DNA of 45,980 nt from an uncultured Nitrospiraceae bacterium (GCA_903822005.1 CAIJNL010000019.1:1-45980), one strand, 5' to 3'. Shown: positions 23,623-33,086, numbered from the stretch's first letter. Numbers and translations: made by a program. The notes: generated by a model not told the origin, from the letters alone.

Positions 23623-24429
23623 CTACCCGGCATTTCCAGCTTCCGCAGGGCTGTTCCACTTCCTGAGATGTTCCTCTATGAAAGCTATGATAGCATTGTG
23701 CTCTTCGACGCCGCGGACCGCAATTGTCATGGGTTTACCGAAATCGAAATATACTTTTTTTGAGGGGTCTATCTTGCCGAAATCCTTGAGAAGACAGCCA
23801 TTGCCCCAGGCGTCGGTCTTGAGCGCTATAGGCACGACCGGGACATCGGCCTTTTTTGCGAGTTTGACCGCGATTGTATTGAACTCCTTGGGTTTGAATT
23901 CAGGCGTCCTCGTCTTTTGCGGGAAGATAACAATGGAGCGGCCCGTAGACAATATCTTTGTTCCCTCGTCGAATACAGTCTTCAGGTCTTCACGGGGATC
24001 GTCGCGGCTGACGACTATCGGATCACGCGAACGCATAATATGCCTGAATACCGGGTAATCAATAAGGCTCTTTTTGACTACAAAAGTCGTATCTTTATAG
24101 GGTTCTATGATGCAGGGCAGTACAAATGTTTCGAGAGAGCTCATGTGATTTCCGATAAATACGCACGGGCCTTTAATGTATCTGAAGTTCTCCACTCCTG
24201 TTATTTCAAACTCTACCCCTACCTTCTCCAGTTCCCGGAAAATATCGAAGCTGCTTGTTGCCCAGCCTTCATTGCCGTAGCGGTTGCGTTTGGCACGATG
24301 ACTCGATCTGAATACGATTCTTGTGAGGCCTGCAAAGAAATGAGCTGACGTCAGCAGGCGGGCCAACAGCGATATTCGACCCTGTGCAGTTTTATAGACA
24401 CCATTTTTAAAAAGAATGGGATGTTCCAA
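23623..24429 (-). CDS. PlsC-like lysophospholipid acyltransferase
   Basis: 268 residues of the 1-acylglycerol-3-phosphate acyltransferase family, which add an acyl chain to membrane lipids at the inner face of the cytoplasmic membrane. The catalytic block reads NHMSSLE, where the classic motif is NHxxxxD, so the Asp is a Glu. The second block is FPQKTRT in place of FPEGTRS. Both changes are conservative enough that activity is plausible, but the substrate may differ. PVVPIALKTDAWGNG and the final FGKPM are typical of this branch. The stop codon touches the IS21-like repeat, so the last residues (WNSPAEAGNAG) may have been altered by insertion. Confidence 0.8.
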   Translation of the reverse strand: MEHPILFKNGVYKTAQGRISLLARLLTSAHFFAGLTRIVFRSSHRAKRNRYGNEGWATSSFDIFRELEKVGVEFEITGVENFRYIKGPCVFIGNHMSSLETFVLPCIIEPYKDTTFVVKKSLIDYPVFRHIMRSRDPIVVSRDDPREDLKTVFDEGTKILSTGRSIVIFPQKTRTPEFKPKEFNTIAVKLAKKADVPVVPIALKTDAWGNGCLLKDFGKIDPSKKVYFDFGKPMTIAVRGVEEHNAIIAFIEEHLRKWNSPAEAGNAG

Positions 24430-24677
24430 AAAATACCTCTCAAAAGTTCAGTATTGTTGCTTATAGGCGCCAGGAGGTACATTTCTCGGAGACTCTGCAA
24501 TCCGGGCTTTATATAGATTAATTTCTGGTCCGGACTGTTGTCAAATTCCGGATGCCCGTTGCAATAAATGCCTGGTTGCCGTTATGGAAGGGTGCGCAAT
24601 CGGATAATTTGGCCCGAAATAACGCGGGAAAACTTTTCAAGGTTGATCGAAGCCGCACTTTTGTGTAAAATGAATCT
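24430..24677. other. divergent intergenic region acyltransferase/nifU
   Basis: 248 nt without a gene. It contains the nifU promoter at the right end. A CAGGAGGTAC stretch near 24471 resembles a ribosome binding site but is followed by no frame of useful length. No other structure was recognised. Confidence 0.4.
24643..24671 (+). promoter_or_regulatory. promoter of nifU, leaderless arrangement
   Basis: -35 TTGATC, 17-nt spacer, -10 TAAAAT, then GAATCT and the ATG at 24678. The predicted transcription start is the A of the start codon. No Shine-Dalgarno sequence is present. Confidence 0.65.
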
Positions 24678-25508
24678 ATGTGGGAATATACCGATAAAGT
24701 AAGAGAGCTATTTTTGAATCCAAAGAACGTTGGGGAGATGGAGAATCCCGATGCCGTGGGAGAAGTCGGCAGCATTACGTGCGGCGATGCCCTGAAACTG
24801 AGCATAAAGGTGGACAAGGACACCGGGAAAATAACAGACGCCAAGTTCCAGACATTCGGCTGCGCGTCGGCCATAGCGAGTTCGTCCGCCCTGACAGAGC
24901 TTGTCAAGGGCAAGACCCTCGAAGAGGCAAGGAAGATAACCAACCAGGACATTGCGGATTACCTTGGCGGTCTGCCTGATGAAAAGATGCATTGCTCAGT
25001 CATGGGGCAGGAGGCGCTTGAAGCTGCGATAGCCCATTACAAGGGAGAGCAGGTGCCCCAGCAAACCAAAGAGAGGGTGGTCTGCAAATGCTTTGACGTG
25101 TCTGAAGAAAAGATACGTCGTGTGGCCATTGAAAACCATCTGACCACGGTTGAGGAGATCACCAACTTTACCAAGGCCGGAGGAGGCTGCGGGGCCTGTA
25201 TTCCCGACATCGAGGCCATACTCAAAGAGGTATGGTCCTTGAAGGAAGTCCCAAAGCCGGTTGAGCCCAAGAAACTCTCCAACCTGCAGAAAATAGCCCT
25301 GATACAGGACGTGCTTGAAAGAGAGATAAGGCCCCGGCTGCAGGCTGATGGCGGAGATCTTGAGCTCCTGGACATCGAGGGCAATAAGGTAGTAATCGGG
25401 CTGCGCGCCATGTGCGTATCATGCCCGATGGGCGGAGTGACCGTGCAGGGCATTGAGACGAAACTGAGGGAGCTGGTTAGCAGCGACATAGTAGTCGAAG
25501 CGCGCTGA
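24678..25508 (+). CDS. nifU: NifU Fe-S cluster scaffold, three-domain form
   Basis: 276 residues with the full NifU layout. The IscU-like scaffold (1-125) carries the cluster ligands Cys35, Cys62 and Cys106. The central BFD-like [2Fe-2S] domain (about 133-185) has Cys136-x-Cys138 and Cys171-x2-Cys174. The C-terminal Nfu domain (about 200-276) has Cys246-x2-Cys249 (MCVSCPMGG). It receives sulfur from the NifS desulfurase, assembles Fe-S clusters and hands them to apo-proteins in the cytoplasm. nifS starts 10 nt downstream, so the pair is one operon. No nitrogenase genes are in the window, so it may serve general Fe-S assembly. Confidence 0.95.
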   Translation: MWEYTDKVRELFLNPKNVGEMENPDAVGEVGSITCGDALKLSIKVDKDTGKITDAKFQTFGCASAIASSSALTELVKGKTLEEARKITNQDIADYLGGLPDEKMHCSVMGQEALEAAIAHYKGEQVPQQTKERVVCKCFDVSEEKIRRVAIENHLTTVEEITNFTKAGGGCGACIPDIEAILKEVWSLKEVPKPVEPKKLSNLQKIALIQDVLEREIRPRLQADGGDLELLDIEGNKVVIGLRAMCVSCPMGGVTVQGIETKLRELVSSDIVVEAR

Positions 25509-25518
25509 TCCATAATCC

Positions 25519-26712
25519 ATGAAACCAATCTATCTCGACAATAACGCGACGGCCGCGGTTGCTCCCGAAGTAACAGAAGCGATGCTTCCCTATCTGCAGG
25601 AATTCTACGGGAACCCCTCGAGCATGCATACTTTTGGCGGTCAGCTGCATCGGAAGGTTGAAGTTGCCAGGGCGCAGGTCGCCGCATTGATCGGGGCAGA
25701 GCCTGGAGAAATAATCTTTACGAGCTGCGGTTCTGAAAGTGACAACACCGCGCTGATGAGCGCTGCGGAGACCTTTTCGGGCAAGCGTCATATCATCACC
25801 ACCAGGGTTGAACATCCGGCGGTCCTGAATTTCGCCAAGCACCTCGCGCGCAAAGGATACCGTGTTACCTATATTCCTGTTGACAGCCAGGGAAGGCTGG
25901 ATATGGACTCATTTTATAAGTCGCTTGATGATAATGTCGCCGTTGTCTCGATCATGCATGCCAATAACGAGACAGGCGTCATCTTCCCGATTGAAGAGAT
26001 AGGGGCCACTCTCAGGGAGCGGGGCATACTTTTCCATACTGATGCTGTCCAGACTGTCGGCAAGATACCGATCAATGTAAAGGAAATGCCCCTGGACATG
26101 CTTTCATTGTCAGGCCACAAGCTGCATGCCCCAAAGGGGATTGGAGCGCTGTATGTGAGAAAAGGTACGAGGTTCTATCCATACCTGATCGGAGGCCATC
26201 AGGAGCAGGGCCGGAGGGCAGGCACAGAGAATGTACCATCAATAATAGCGATTGGAAAGGCCTGCGAACTCGCCCTCGCGAATATCAGCCAGGAAGCCGG
26301 GCATGTCGCAAAGCTGCGAGACAAGCTCGAAAAAGCGCTTCTCGCAAAATGCGAAGATACCCGTATAAACGGCGATACCGTCAATCGTCTGCCAAACACC
26401 ACAAATATCAGCTTTGAGTATGTTGAAGGTGAGGCGATCCTTCTCCGGATAGACCGCCACGGGATATGCGCTTCGTCGGGCTCGGCCTGCACATCGGGCG
26501 CGCTTGAGCCGAGTCATGTTCTCAGGGCCATGGGTGTGCCATATACCGCGATTCATGGGTCGATACGTTTTTCCCTCAGCCGCTATAATACAGAAGCTGA
26601 GATAGACAAGGTAATCGAGTTGATGCCGCCTATCATTAAAGAGCTCCGGAGCCTCTCTCCTTTCGGAAGAGGCAAGTCTGTGGCCTGCAGCATCCCTCAC
26701 TCAGCAGAATAG
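25519..26712 (+). CDS. nifS: cysteine desulfurase NifS
   Basis: 397 residues, class V aminotransferase fold with PLP. It takes sulfur from cysteine as a persulfide for NifU. The PLP lysine is Lys201 (SLSGHKLHAPKG). Substrate and PLP contacts include YLDNNATA, VEHPAV and GTENVPS. The catalytic cysteine is Cys324 in SSGSACTSG, with the short active-site loop of the NifS/IscS group rather than the SufS group. The last 15 or so residues (SPFGRGKSVACSIPHSAE) look like a tail beyond the family end. The downstream mfd frame overlaps or directly follows, without its own clear start. Confidence 0.95.
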   Translation: MKPIYLDNNATAAVAPEVTEAMLPYLQEFYGNPSSMHTFGGQLHRKVEVARAQVAALIGAEPGEIIFTSCGSESDNTALMSAAETFSGKRHIITTRVEHPAVLNFAKHLARKGYRVTYIPVDSQGRLDMDSFYKSLDDNVAVVSIMHANNETGVIFPIEEIGATLRERGILFHTDAVQTVGKIPINVKEMPLDMLSLSGHKLHAPKGIGALYVRKGTRFYPYLIGGHQEQGRRAGTENVPSIIAIGKACELALANISQEAGHVAKLRDKLEKALLAKCEDTRINGDTVNRLPNTTNISFEYVEGEAILLRIDRHGICASSGSACTSGALEPSHVLRAMGVPYTAIHGSIRFSLSRYNTEAEIDKVIELMPPIIKELRSLSPFGRGKSVACSIPHSAE

Positions 26713-26728
26713 AAAGGGCCTTTCTTCC

Positions 26729-29700
26729 CTGTCCAATACTATTAAACAGCTTCTGGCCGGCGATTCGGAAGAGCTCTTCTCAAGGCTCGATTCGGCCGCA
26801 GCCAGGCGCATTTACAATCTTTCGCTCCCGCACCTTGCCTCTCTGCTTCTGAATCAGGGCAAAAGTGTGCTTGTGGTAGAAGATACGCCAGAGCATGCAG
26901 CCATGCTCTGCAGTGACATCCAGTGCCTGGCGACCCTTTGCAATTTAATGCTCCCCCCCATAGATCATTTCCCGCCGCCTTCATCTCCTGAGCAGGTAGG
27001 AGAAAGGGCCCGCATCGTCAGCAGGCTGGCATCAGGAGAGACAACAATTCTTATCACCTCGGCTGATGCCGTGATTACCGGGTTCAGTTCCGCTATGCCT
27101 GAAAGTATGGATATTCGGCTTACCAAGGGAATGAATATTTTGCGTGCATCACTTGAAGATGTGCTGATCAGGATGGGCTATCGCAAGGTGAGCGTTGTGA
27201 TGGAAAGGGGCGAATATGCCGAGAGGGGCTGGCTTTTTGACATTTATCCCTCCACAGAGGAACTGCCTGTCAGGGTCGAACTCTTCGGCGACGAGATTGA
27301 CCTGATCAGGGCATTCGATATCGAGACGCAACAGTCCATAAAAACAATGAAGGAGCTTATTGTTTATCCCGCATCAGAAATTCTGCCGGACAACGAGAAC
27401 GGTGATGCCGGCATGTCGGGCAGTTTGCTCTCTTTTTGGAACGCTGATATTTTTCTAAATTCCGCCGCCAGTCCTGATTGTCCCGGGCTTGTTGAAATAA
27501 GTCAGCGACTGACTCTGTTCTCACATCTGGCTATTGCGGGGGAGGGGATTGATTCCGGTGAACTTTCCATCAGCGGGCTCGGTATTATTCCGGAAGAATC
27601 CCGGCCTGCGCTGGACATCGCCAGGTCTCTCGAATTCCAGAATAAGAAAACCGCAATAGTGCTGCCATCAGCAGCCCAGGTCGAAAGATTCAAGGACATA
27701 ATTTCGACAAGCAACCTTGTCGCCCCGGTGATATCAACGGAAAAGTCATCTTTGTATGAAGGGTCTGTCTTCGTTACCCAGGGCAGACTTTCGTCGGGAA
27801 TGCATCTTCCGGGCCTGCTGCTGCTCACAGGCAGAGAAATATTTGGCGAACAGCCGGCTTATAGGCCCATAAAAAGATCAAAGGTATCAAAGCTGCTGCT
27901 TACCATGGACGATTTGAAGCCCGGCGACTTTGTTGTCCACAGGGACCATGGCATAGGCAAGTTCGTGGGACTGCACAGGGAGCGCATAGAAGGATCTGAA
28001 GAGGACATCATCACGCTCGAATATGCGGGCAGTGACAGGCTTTATATACCTTTTCAGGGCATAGACAGGCTCAGCAAATATAGCGGCGGCGAGGGCAATG
28101 CGCCCGTGCTGGACAGGCTCGGCAGCAAACGGTGGCAGAATACCAAAAGGCGGGTCAAAAAAAGCGTAAAGGAGATGGCGGAAAAACTGCTCAAGCTGTA
28201 TGCCGAGAGGAGGGTATCAAGGGGATATTTATTCAGCGAAGATACTCCCATGCATGCGGAATTTGACGATTTCTTCCAGTATGAAGAGACCGAAGACCAG
28301 ATAAAGGCGACAGAAGCCATAAGGAAACATATGCAGTCGGACCAGCCGATGGACTTGCTCATATGCGGTGATGTTGGTTATGGCAAGACCGAGGTTGCCA
28401 TCAAGGCGGCATTCAGGGCAGTTTATGACGGAAAGCAGGTTGCCGTGCTGGTGCCCACGACATTGCTGGCAGAGCAGCACTACAGGACCTTCAGGTCCAG
28501 GTTTTCTGCCTTTCCTGTAAAGATAGATTATCTTAGCCGCTTCAAAGGCGTCAGGGAAGCCAAAGAGACCATTGCGTCCCTTGCAAAGGGCGAGGTGGAT
28601 ATTATAATCGGGACACACATGCTTCTGGGGAAAAAAGTGCAGTTTCAGGACCTTGGCCTGATCATTATAGACGAAGAGCACCGTTTTGGCGTAGCACAAA
28701 AGGAACGACTTAAGGAATTGCGGCTGGGTGTGGATGTTATCACGCTCACTGCCACGCCGATCCCTAGGACACTGCATATGTCGCTTTCAGGCATACGCGA
28801 GATGGAGACGATAGAAACACCGCCTGAGGAAAGACTGGCGGTGCGGAGCGTGGTCTCAGGGCATAACGACAGAACGATCAGGGAGGCGATTGAAAGAGAG
28901 CTGAAGCGGGCGGGGCAGATATTTTTTGTCCATAACCGGATCCATGATATCGAGAAGGTGGTTGTATATCTCAAAAAACTGGTACCGGCTGCCCGCATAG
29001 CTTATGCTCACGGCCAGATGGCGGAGCACCAGTTGGAGAAGATGATGCTCTCCTTTCTGAACAGGGAGATAGACCTGCTTGTCAGCACCGCCATCATAAG
29101 TTCAGGTCTTGACATCCCGACCGCAAATACCATCATTATCGACAGGGCCGACACCTTCGGACTGTCTGATCTTTACCAGTTAAGGGGACGCGTAGGCAGG
29201 GGCAGTGTGCAGGCCTACGCATATTTCCTGGTCCCCGGCGAGGACATAATGACAGACGATGCGAAGAAGCGGCTTCAGGCGATACAGGAGATGAGTTATC
29301 TTGGCGCCGGTTTCAGGCTTGCGCTCAAAGACCTTGAAATCAGGGGCGCGGGCAACCTGCTGGGCGGCGAACAGTCGGGGCATATTTACAAGGTCGGATT
29401 TGACATGTATATGGAGATGCTTGAAAATGCGGTGTCGGAACTGAAGGGACGCGAAGTGACTGAAGACTTTGAACCGCAGATAAAGCTTCCCCTTGCGGCC
29501 TTTATCCCCGAAGAGTATGTGCCTGATATCACTCTTAGGCTGAGTCTTTATAAACGGATTGCATCACTTAAAGCGAATGATGCCGTAGAAAGTTACAGCG
29601 CCGAGATGACCGACCGGTTTGGCAGAATGCCTGCTGAAGTTGAAAATCTGCTTCATGTGATCAGGATAAAACTCTTCGCGAAGCAGCTCTTTATGTCTAA

Positions 29701-29944
29701 AATCGTATTTACCGGCGGATATTACCGGTTTATTTTCAGGGGCGCAGAGGAACAGCAACTGCCGGCAGGCTTTGCTGAAAGAGTGCTCGATAAACTGTTT
29801 GTGGTGCAGAAAGGCATGGGCAAGGGACATGTTTTGAGATTTCTGCAAAATGGATTTGAGTTCCGACTGGAGGGCCAGGCCAATGAAAAATCAATGGATG
29901 CAGTTGAAGATCTGCTGAAGGAGCTGGCCGATTCGACGCGTTAG
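26729..29944 (+). CDS. mfd: transcription-repair coupling factor
   Basis: About 1072 residues from a CTG at 26729. Mfd releases RNA polymerase stalled at lesions and recruits UvrA. Domains in order: UvrB-like N-terminal module (about 1-340); CarD-type RNA polymerase interaction domain (about 395-490, LKPGDFVVHRDHGIGKFVGL); RecG-like translocase with Walker A GDVGYGKT (about 547) and DEEH (about 648) plus SGLDIPTANTIIIDRAD and QLRGRVGRG; C-terminal TRCF domain. The first GTG (26867) would delete about 46 residues that match the family (LLAGDSEELF...LASLLLNQGKSV). No ATG, GTG or TTG exists in that part of the frame. A CTG at 26729 has AAAGGG about 10 nt upstream and is the best available start. 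The stop touches the convergent gene's stop. Confidence 0.92.
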   Translation: MSNTIKQLLAGDSEELFSRLDSAAARRIYNLSLPHLASLLLNQGKSVLVVEDTPEHAAMLCSDIQCLATLCNLMLPPIDHFPPPSSPEQVGERARIVSRLASGETTILITSADAVITGFSSAMPESMDIRLTKGMNILRASLEDVLIRMGYRKVSVVMERGEYAERGWLFDIYPSTEELPVRVELFGDEIDLIRAFDIETQQSIKTMKELIVYPASEILPDNENGDAGMSGSLLSFWNADIFLNSAASPDCPGLVEISQRLTLFSHLAIAGEGIDSGELSISGLGIIPEESRPALDIARSLEFQNKKTAIVLPSAAQVERFKDIISTSNLVAPVISTEKSSLYEGSVFVTQGRLSSGMHLPGLLLLTGREIFGEQPAYRPIKRSKVSKLLLTMDDLKPGDFVVHRDHGIGKFVGLHRERIEGSEEDIITLEYAGSDRLYIPFQGIDRLSKYSGGEGNAPVLDRLGSKRWQNTKRRVKKSVKEMAEKLLKLYAERRVSRGYLFSEDTPMHAEFDDFFQYEETEDQIKATEAIRKHMQSDQPMDLLICGDVGYGKTEVAIKAAFRAVYDGKQVAVLVPTTLLAEQHYRTFRSRFSAFPVKIDYLSRFKGVREAKETIASLAKGEVDIIIGTHMLLGKKVQFQDLGLIIIDEEHRFGVAQKERLKELRLGVDVITLTATPIPRTLHMSLSGIREMETIETPPEERLAVRSVVSGHNDRTIREAIERELKRAGQIFFVHNRIHDIEKVVVYLKKLVPAARIAYAHGQMAEHQLEKMMLSFLNREIDLLVSTAIISSGLDIPTANTIIIDRADTFGLSDLYQLRGRVGRGSVQAYAYFLVPGEDIMTDDAKKRLQAIQEMSYLGAGFRLALKDLEIRGAGNLLGGEQSGHIYKVGFDMYMEMLENAVSELKGREVTEDFEPQIKLPLAAFIPEEYVPDITLRLSLYKRIASLKANDAVESYSAEMTDRFGRMPAEVENLLHVIRIKLFAKQLFMSKIVFTGGYYRFIFRGAEEQQLPAGFAERVLDKLFVVQKGMGKGHVLRFLQNGFEFRLEGQANEKSMDAVEDLLKELADSTR

Positions 29945-32011
29945 CTATCTCCGGGAAAGGTAATCAGCGTATTTGCGCGCCTCCGCATAATCAGGGGCAA
30001 TGGCAAGGGCAGCATTAAATTGCTGAAGGGCATCGTTAAACGCCTTCTTTTTCAGATAGCACATGCCAAGGCCGAAACGCGTGCCGGCATCAGCGGGATT
30101 TAGCCTGGCAGCAGTGAGGTAAGCACCGATAGCATCATCTGACCGGTTAAGTTTATTGTAGATGAACCCAAGATCTTTATACGGCTCGGCATTGTCGGGG
30201 TCGAGCGCTGCCATTGTCAAATATTCATTTATGGCCTCGGCAGGTTTGCCCTGCGTATTGTAATAAATGGCGAGATTGTTATGCGCTTCGATATTGGACG
30301 GGTTTATTTCGAGCGCATTAAGAAATTCAGCATGAGCCTTCGCAAACCGGTTTTGCCTGTAAAGCGCAATACCGAGATTTAAATGAGCATCATCAGAATC
30401 AGGATTGGCCTCTATCGAAGCGCGGAACTCGCCCGCGGCCTCATCGAGCAGATTGCGACGGAGATAAACGATGCCCATATTGTAGTGGGCCTCTTCATCG
30501 TCGGGCTGAAGGTTTATTGCCGACTGGTATTCATTAATCGCAGAGTCGATATCGCCGGCGCTGAAATAAGCATTTCCAAGATTATTGTGAGGTCTGGCCT
30601 TCAAGGGGCTTTTTTTGACAACATCTTCCCACAATGAAAGAGAACTGCCCCATACCGCATTCCTGGCATATGCCGCGCCCGCAAGTATCATTATGACAAT
30701 CAGGAAGGCGGGCAAGAGCGCCCTGTTAAACTGTCCGGGCATCCTGGTTTTAATCAGCATGATGCTCACAGTGATACAGACGAAAAAGCCGAAAGAGGGC
30801 AGATATACCCTGTGCTCAAAGATCACATCCTTTATTGGTATAAGGCTCGATTCCACAGAGAGTGCTGTGAAAAAATAGAGAAGGCCGAAAGAGATAAAGC
30901 GGAAACCCCATGAGCGGGCAGTTTCCCTCCGTGAGCGATAAAGCAGGTATACAGCAAGGATGAAAACCGACAAAAGGAAGAGAAAAGGCACCCAGACCTG
31001 AGGAATGAAGAAAGAGCTATAGACAGGATAGTCATAATCGAGGTTCTGACCGACCGGCAAAATGAGAAGCCTGATATAGGTGGCTATCACGCTGAATTGC
31101 GTAAACAGGTAATCAGGGCGGGAAATATCGGCAGTCTCCTGCGATACCTCAGAAACATCCTTAATCATGGAATCCGGGGTGCCTGGATAAAGCAGGGTCA
31201 GAGGTATAATAGCCAGTGTCAGCAGGAAAGGCGAGAGATAGACAATTCTCTTTATAAGACGACCCCTCATGAACATGAACTCATAAAGGCAGACTATTAC
31301 GGGCAGGGTGAAGGAGATCTCCTTTGTCTTCATTGCAAGGACAGCCGAGAAAAGAGATATAAAAAAACATGCGTAACGGTGCGGAGACCGCTCTGAAAGT
31401 CTGGCTTTAATATAAAAAGCGAGTGAAAGCAGATAAAAGAGGGTGACAAGGGAAGTGAATCTCTGGGTAATGTAGGTGACTGCCGCGGTCTGAATCGGAT
31501 GGACTGCAAACAGAAGGGCGCACAGAAAGGCAAGCATCTTAGGGGTTTCAGCATTAAAAGAGGGATCAGAAGCAGTCCTGTCTTTTAAAAAAGGTGTTCT
31601 GAAGGTCAGGATCATCAGAAGGTAAACAAGCAGGGAGTTCAGCAAGTGAATCAAGAGATTGACCAGATGATATCCTCTCACGTCGAACCCGTTGATCCAG
31701 TAATTCAGGGCAAAGGAAAAATGTCCGATTATCCTGTTTCTGAATTGTTCTTTTAGGGTGCCCAGGCTGTTGGGCAATAAATCGGCCTTTGCAGAGGATG
31801 TAAAATAAGAGAAATCCTTCAGGGCCGGATTGCCCTGTATATATGTTTCATCGTCAAAGATAAAAGGCGAATTAAAGGTATTGGAATATACAGCAATGCA
31901 GAGTATTATTATGCAGACAATCCGGATAGTTGTCCTTGAGAAGACAGGATGTTTTTCGATCCTGCCGGATGCCTTATTTGCCGTCTCTTCAGGGCCTGTA
32001 TAGCTTTCCAT
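29945..32011 (-). CDS. TMTC-like GT-C membrane glycosyltransferase with C-terminal TPRs
   Basis: 688 residues. About ten membrane helices (35-470) are preceded by a short cytoplasmic tail. The first periplasmic loop holds the acidic motif FIFDDETYI, where GT-C enzymes keep their catalytic or metal-binding Asp. YHLVNLLIHLLNS and AVHPIQTAAVTYI are shared with the two tandem homologues at 37-41 kb. From about 480 to 688, five to six TPRs follow (YNMGIVYLRRN, LNLGIALYRQ). Eukaryotic TMTC proteins with this layout O-mannosylate secreted proteins using dolichyl-phosphate mannose. A bacterial role in protein or polymer glycosylation is inferred. No Shine-Dalgarno sequence is visible: TAATAT lies 6 nt before the ATG. 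Confidence 0.8.
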   Translation of the reverse strand: MESYTGPEETANKASGRIEKHPVFSRTTIRIVCIIILCIAVYSNTFNSPFIFDDETYIQGNPALKDFSYFTSSAKADLLPNSLGTLKEQFRNRIIGHFSFALNYWINGFDVRGYHLVNLLIHLLNSLLVYLLMILTFRTPFLKDRTASDPSFNAETPKMLAFLCALLFAVHPIQTAAVTYITQRFTSLVTLFYLLSLAFYIKARLSERSPHRYACFFISLFSAVLAMKTKEISFTLPVIVCLYEFMFMRGRLIKRIVYLSPFLLTLAIIPLTLLYPGTPDSMIKDVSEVSQETADISRPDYLFTQFSVIATYIRLLILPVGQNLDYDYPVYSSFFIPQVWVPFLFLLSVFILAVYLLYRSRRETARSWGFRFISFGLLYFFTALSVESSLIPIKDVIFEHRVYLPSFGFFVCITVSIMLIKTRMPGQFNRALLPAFLIVIMILAGAAYARNAVWGSSLSLWEDVVKKSPLKARPHNNLGNAYFSAGDIDSAINEYQSAINLQPDDEEAHYNMGIVYLRRNLLDEAAGEFRASIEANPDSDDAHLNLGIALYRQNRFAKAHAEFLNALEINPSNIEAHNNLAIYYNTQGKPAEAINEYLTMAALDPDNAEPYKDLGFIYNKLNRSDDAIGAYLTAARLNPADAGTRFGLGMCYLKKKAFNDALQQFNAALAIAPDYAEARKYADYLSRR

Positions 32012-32241
32012 CCAGATATATTATCATAGATTTTATCATATAAATAAACAGGAACAAACAGCATCGTGTGATGACTGGCGGCGCGGCAAAAGACGCTGCA
32101 GCCACCCTTGCTGCAGAACAGCCCGTTATTATGTATAATAAGCTTATGCTGATGAGTGCGCCTATGCTACCCTGGTATAACGAAGAAAAAACAATTGCAA
32201 GGGCTTAGGAAGGCAAAGAAAAGCGTTAAATGGGGGCAGTG

Positions 32242-32964
32242 ATGAAGAGAGGGACGATGAAATCCATATATGTACTTTTAACGATCGTTATTCTTGCGGC
32301 AGGAGGCTGTTCTTCCTCACATATAGCTTCTGAGAATGATGCGAATTACCACAACAAGATGGGCATGGCTTTCCTGGGTGAAGGAAAGATACAGCTTGCC
32401 TACGTAGAATTCCAGAAGGCCATGCTGAAAGACCCTGACAACAAAGATGTCGCATACAATCTGGGCCTGACATGTTTTCAGCTTGAGGATTATGAGAACT
32501 CAAAAAAATATTTTCTCAAAGCCGTAAGCCTTGCTCCGGATTTTCCGGATGCGTACAATAATCTCGGTGTCACTTATATGCAGCTCGGACAGTGGCAGCC
32601 GGCAGCCGACTCGTTCCGCAGGGCCCTCGCAAATCCGCTTTACGGCACCCCTGAGCTGGCATTTTACAGTCTGGGCATGGCGCTGTACAGGATGGGTCTT
32701 TATGAAAAGGCCATTGACTCATTCAAGGATTCAGTGCGCCGTGACAGGGCGTTTTCGCTGCCCTATTACGGCATGGCCCTCGCATACAATAAATTGGGTA
32801 GGTACGGAGAGGCCTCCGAGCTAATGGACAAGGCGATACAGACAGATACTGATTATAAGGGCGACAGGGTGAAGAAGACGGCCAATCTCAGAGAGCGGTT
32901 GTACACTGCAAAAGGAGAAGAAGAAAAAGACCTCAGGGATTTTCTTGAGATAATGCAGTATTGA
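32242..32964 (+). CDS. PilW/PilF-like TPR lipoprotein
   Basis: 240 residues. The signal peptide ends in a lipobox (LAAGGC, Cys near residue 23), so it is an outer- or inner-membrane lipoprotein. Five TPRs follow (YHNKMGMAFLGEGKIQLAYVE; VAYNLGLTCFQ; AYNNLGVTYMQLG; FYSLGMALYRMG; YYGMALAYNKLG). The ANPLYGTPELAFYSLG stretch matches the PilF/PilW type IV pilus stability proteins that help multimerise the secretin. No other pilus gene is in the window. Starts at 32230, 32242 and 32257 are in frame; GGGGG 5 nt before 32242 favours that one. A TATAAT at 32134-32139 may be its promoter. Confidence 0.75.
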   Translation: MKRGTMKSIYVLLTIVILAAGGCSSSHIASENDANYHNKMGMAFLGEGKIQLAYVEFQKAMLKDPDNKDVAYNLGLTCFQLEDYENSKKYFLKAVSLAPDFPDAYNNLGVTYMQLGQWQPAADSFRRALANPLYGTPELAFYSLGMALYRMGLYEKAIDSFKDSVRRDRAFSLPYYGMALAYNKLGRYGEASELMDKAIQTDTDYKGDRVKKTANLRERLYTAKGEEEKDLRDFLEIMQY

Positions 32965-33014
32965 AAAAAAGGCAAAACAGGCGGGCGGCAACATTTGGCT
33001 GTCCCTGCATTATA

Positions 33015-33052
33015 AAAAGAGAGCGGCTGCCCGAAGGCAGCCGCTCTCTTTT
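33015..33052. terminator. bidirectional intrinsic terminator
   Basis: A perfect 17-bp stem (AAAAGAGAGCGGCTGCC against GGCAGCCGCTCTCTTTT) with a CGAA tetraloop. A T-run on both strands serves the convergent TPR lipoprotein and porin genes. Confidence 0.95.
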
Positions 33053-33086
33053 GCTTCATTCATACGGCCTAAGCCGCATGGCTCAT

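Noticed and set aside
26867-29944. GTG 26867 as the true mfd start
   Set aside because: The frame upstream encodes conserved Mfd N-terminal sequence without a stop, so the GTG is internal.
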